Shown here: positions 5,283-5,301 of the stretch, piece after piece | Layout of the letters: every line of letters begins with the position of its first letter | Position numbering within the stretch: the first letter of the stretch is position 1 | Assembly (NCBI GenBank): GCA_937128575.1 | Contig: CAKZMN010000180.1 | Coordinates: 1 to 5,301, forward strand | Direction: 5' to 3' | Length of the DNA stretch: 5,301 nucleotides | Origin: an uncultured Alphaproteobacteria bacterium | Lineage (GTDB): Bacteria > Pseudomonadota > Alphaproteobacteria > Micavibrionales > Micavibrionaceae | Notes under the pieces: model-generated | Told to the model about the DNA's origin: nothing | Seen by the model: only the letters and a program-made list of their open reading frames with translations | Database searches by the model: none | Translations under genes and position numbers: made by a program

Positions 5283-5301
5283 ATGAAACTTGGTTTAGGA
5301 T
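5283..5301 (+). CDS. Start of an unidentified gene, cut by the window edge
   Basis: Only six complete codons are visible (MKLGLG from 5283; MMKLGLG if the tandem ATG at 5280 is used). A well-spaced AGGA precedes it and the 105 to 108 bases between ruvX and this start are AT-rich, as expected for a promoter region, though no convincing pair of hexamers at a workable distance was found. Six residues are not enough to name a family. Confidence 0.55.

Overview
The window looks like chromosomal DNA from an alphaproteobacterium of moderate GC content. The evidence is the layout: ruvX runs divergently from a gatC-gatA-gatB group, an arrangement familiar in that class, and the GatA, GatB, GatC and RuvX sequences have proteobacterial character. 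The genus cannot be fixed from sequence alone.

Layout. Six genes lie on the minus strand, in transcription order: gatC (4617 to 4327), a 77-residue small membrane protein (4317 to 4084), gatA (4087 to 2603), a 233-residue exported cysteine-rich protein (2587 to 1886), gatB (1776 to 325), and a small DUF4177-like ORF (325 to 38). On the plus strand are ruvX (4689 to 5174) and the first codons of another gene at the right edge (from about 5283). The gatC/ruvX divergent region is 71 bases; the region after ruvX is 105 to 108 bases and AT-rich. No stretch over 300 bases lacks a gene.

Function. GatA, GatB and GatC form the tRNA-dependent amidotransferase that converts Glu-tRNA(Gln), and often Asp-tRNA(Asn), to the correctly charged tRNA. 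All three are full length with their key residues. RuvX (YqgF) is a RNase H-fold nuclease implicated in Holliday-junction resolution and 16S rRNA maturation. The two unrecognised genes between the gat genes encode envelope proteins with no evident tie to tRNA amidation. They are linked by tight spacing (an ATGA overlap, and gaps of 9 and 15 bases). Candidate promoters sit before gatC, before the exported-protein gene and before gatB, so the cluster may be several nested transcription units.

Points worth attention. (1) The DUF4177-like ORF at the left edge changes character at about residue 54 and continues as a short stretch resembling a HEPN domain, which appears to decay by frameshift and stop. 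This looks like a deletion fusion or a gene remnant. (2) The exported protein contains a duplicated four-cysteine module (Cys, 17 residues, Cys-Gly-Cys, then Cys). (3) Two genes, ruvX and the exported-protein gene, lack a well-placed Shine-Dalgarno and have promoter-like hexamers ending 7 to 8 bases before the ATG, which suggests leaderless mRNAs. (4) Several inverted repeats lie in regulatory positions. I see no CRISPR array, tRNA, rRNA, insertion sequence or complete novel defence system.
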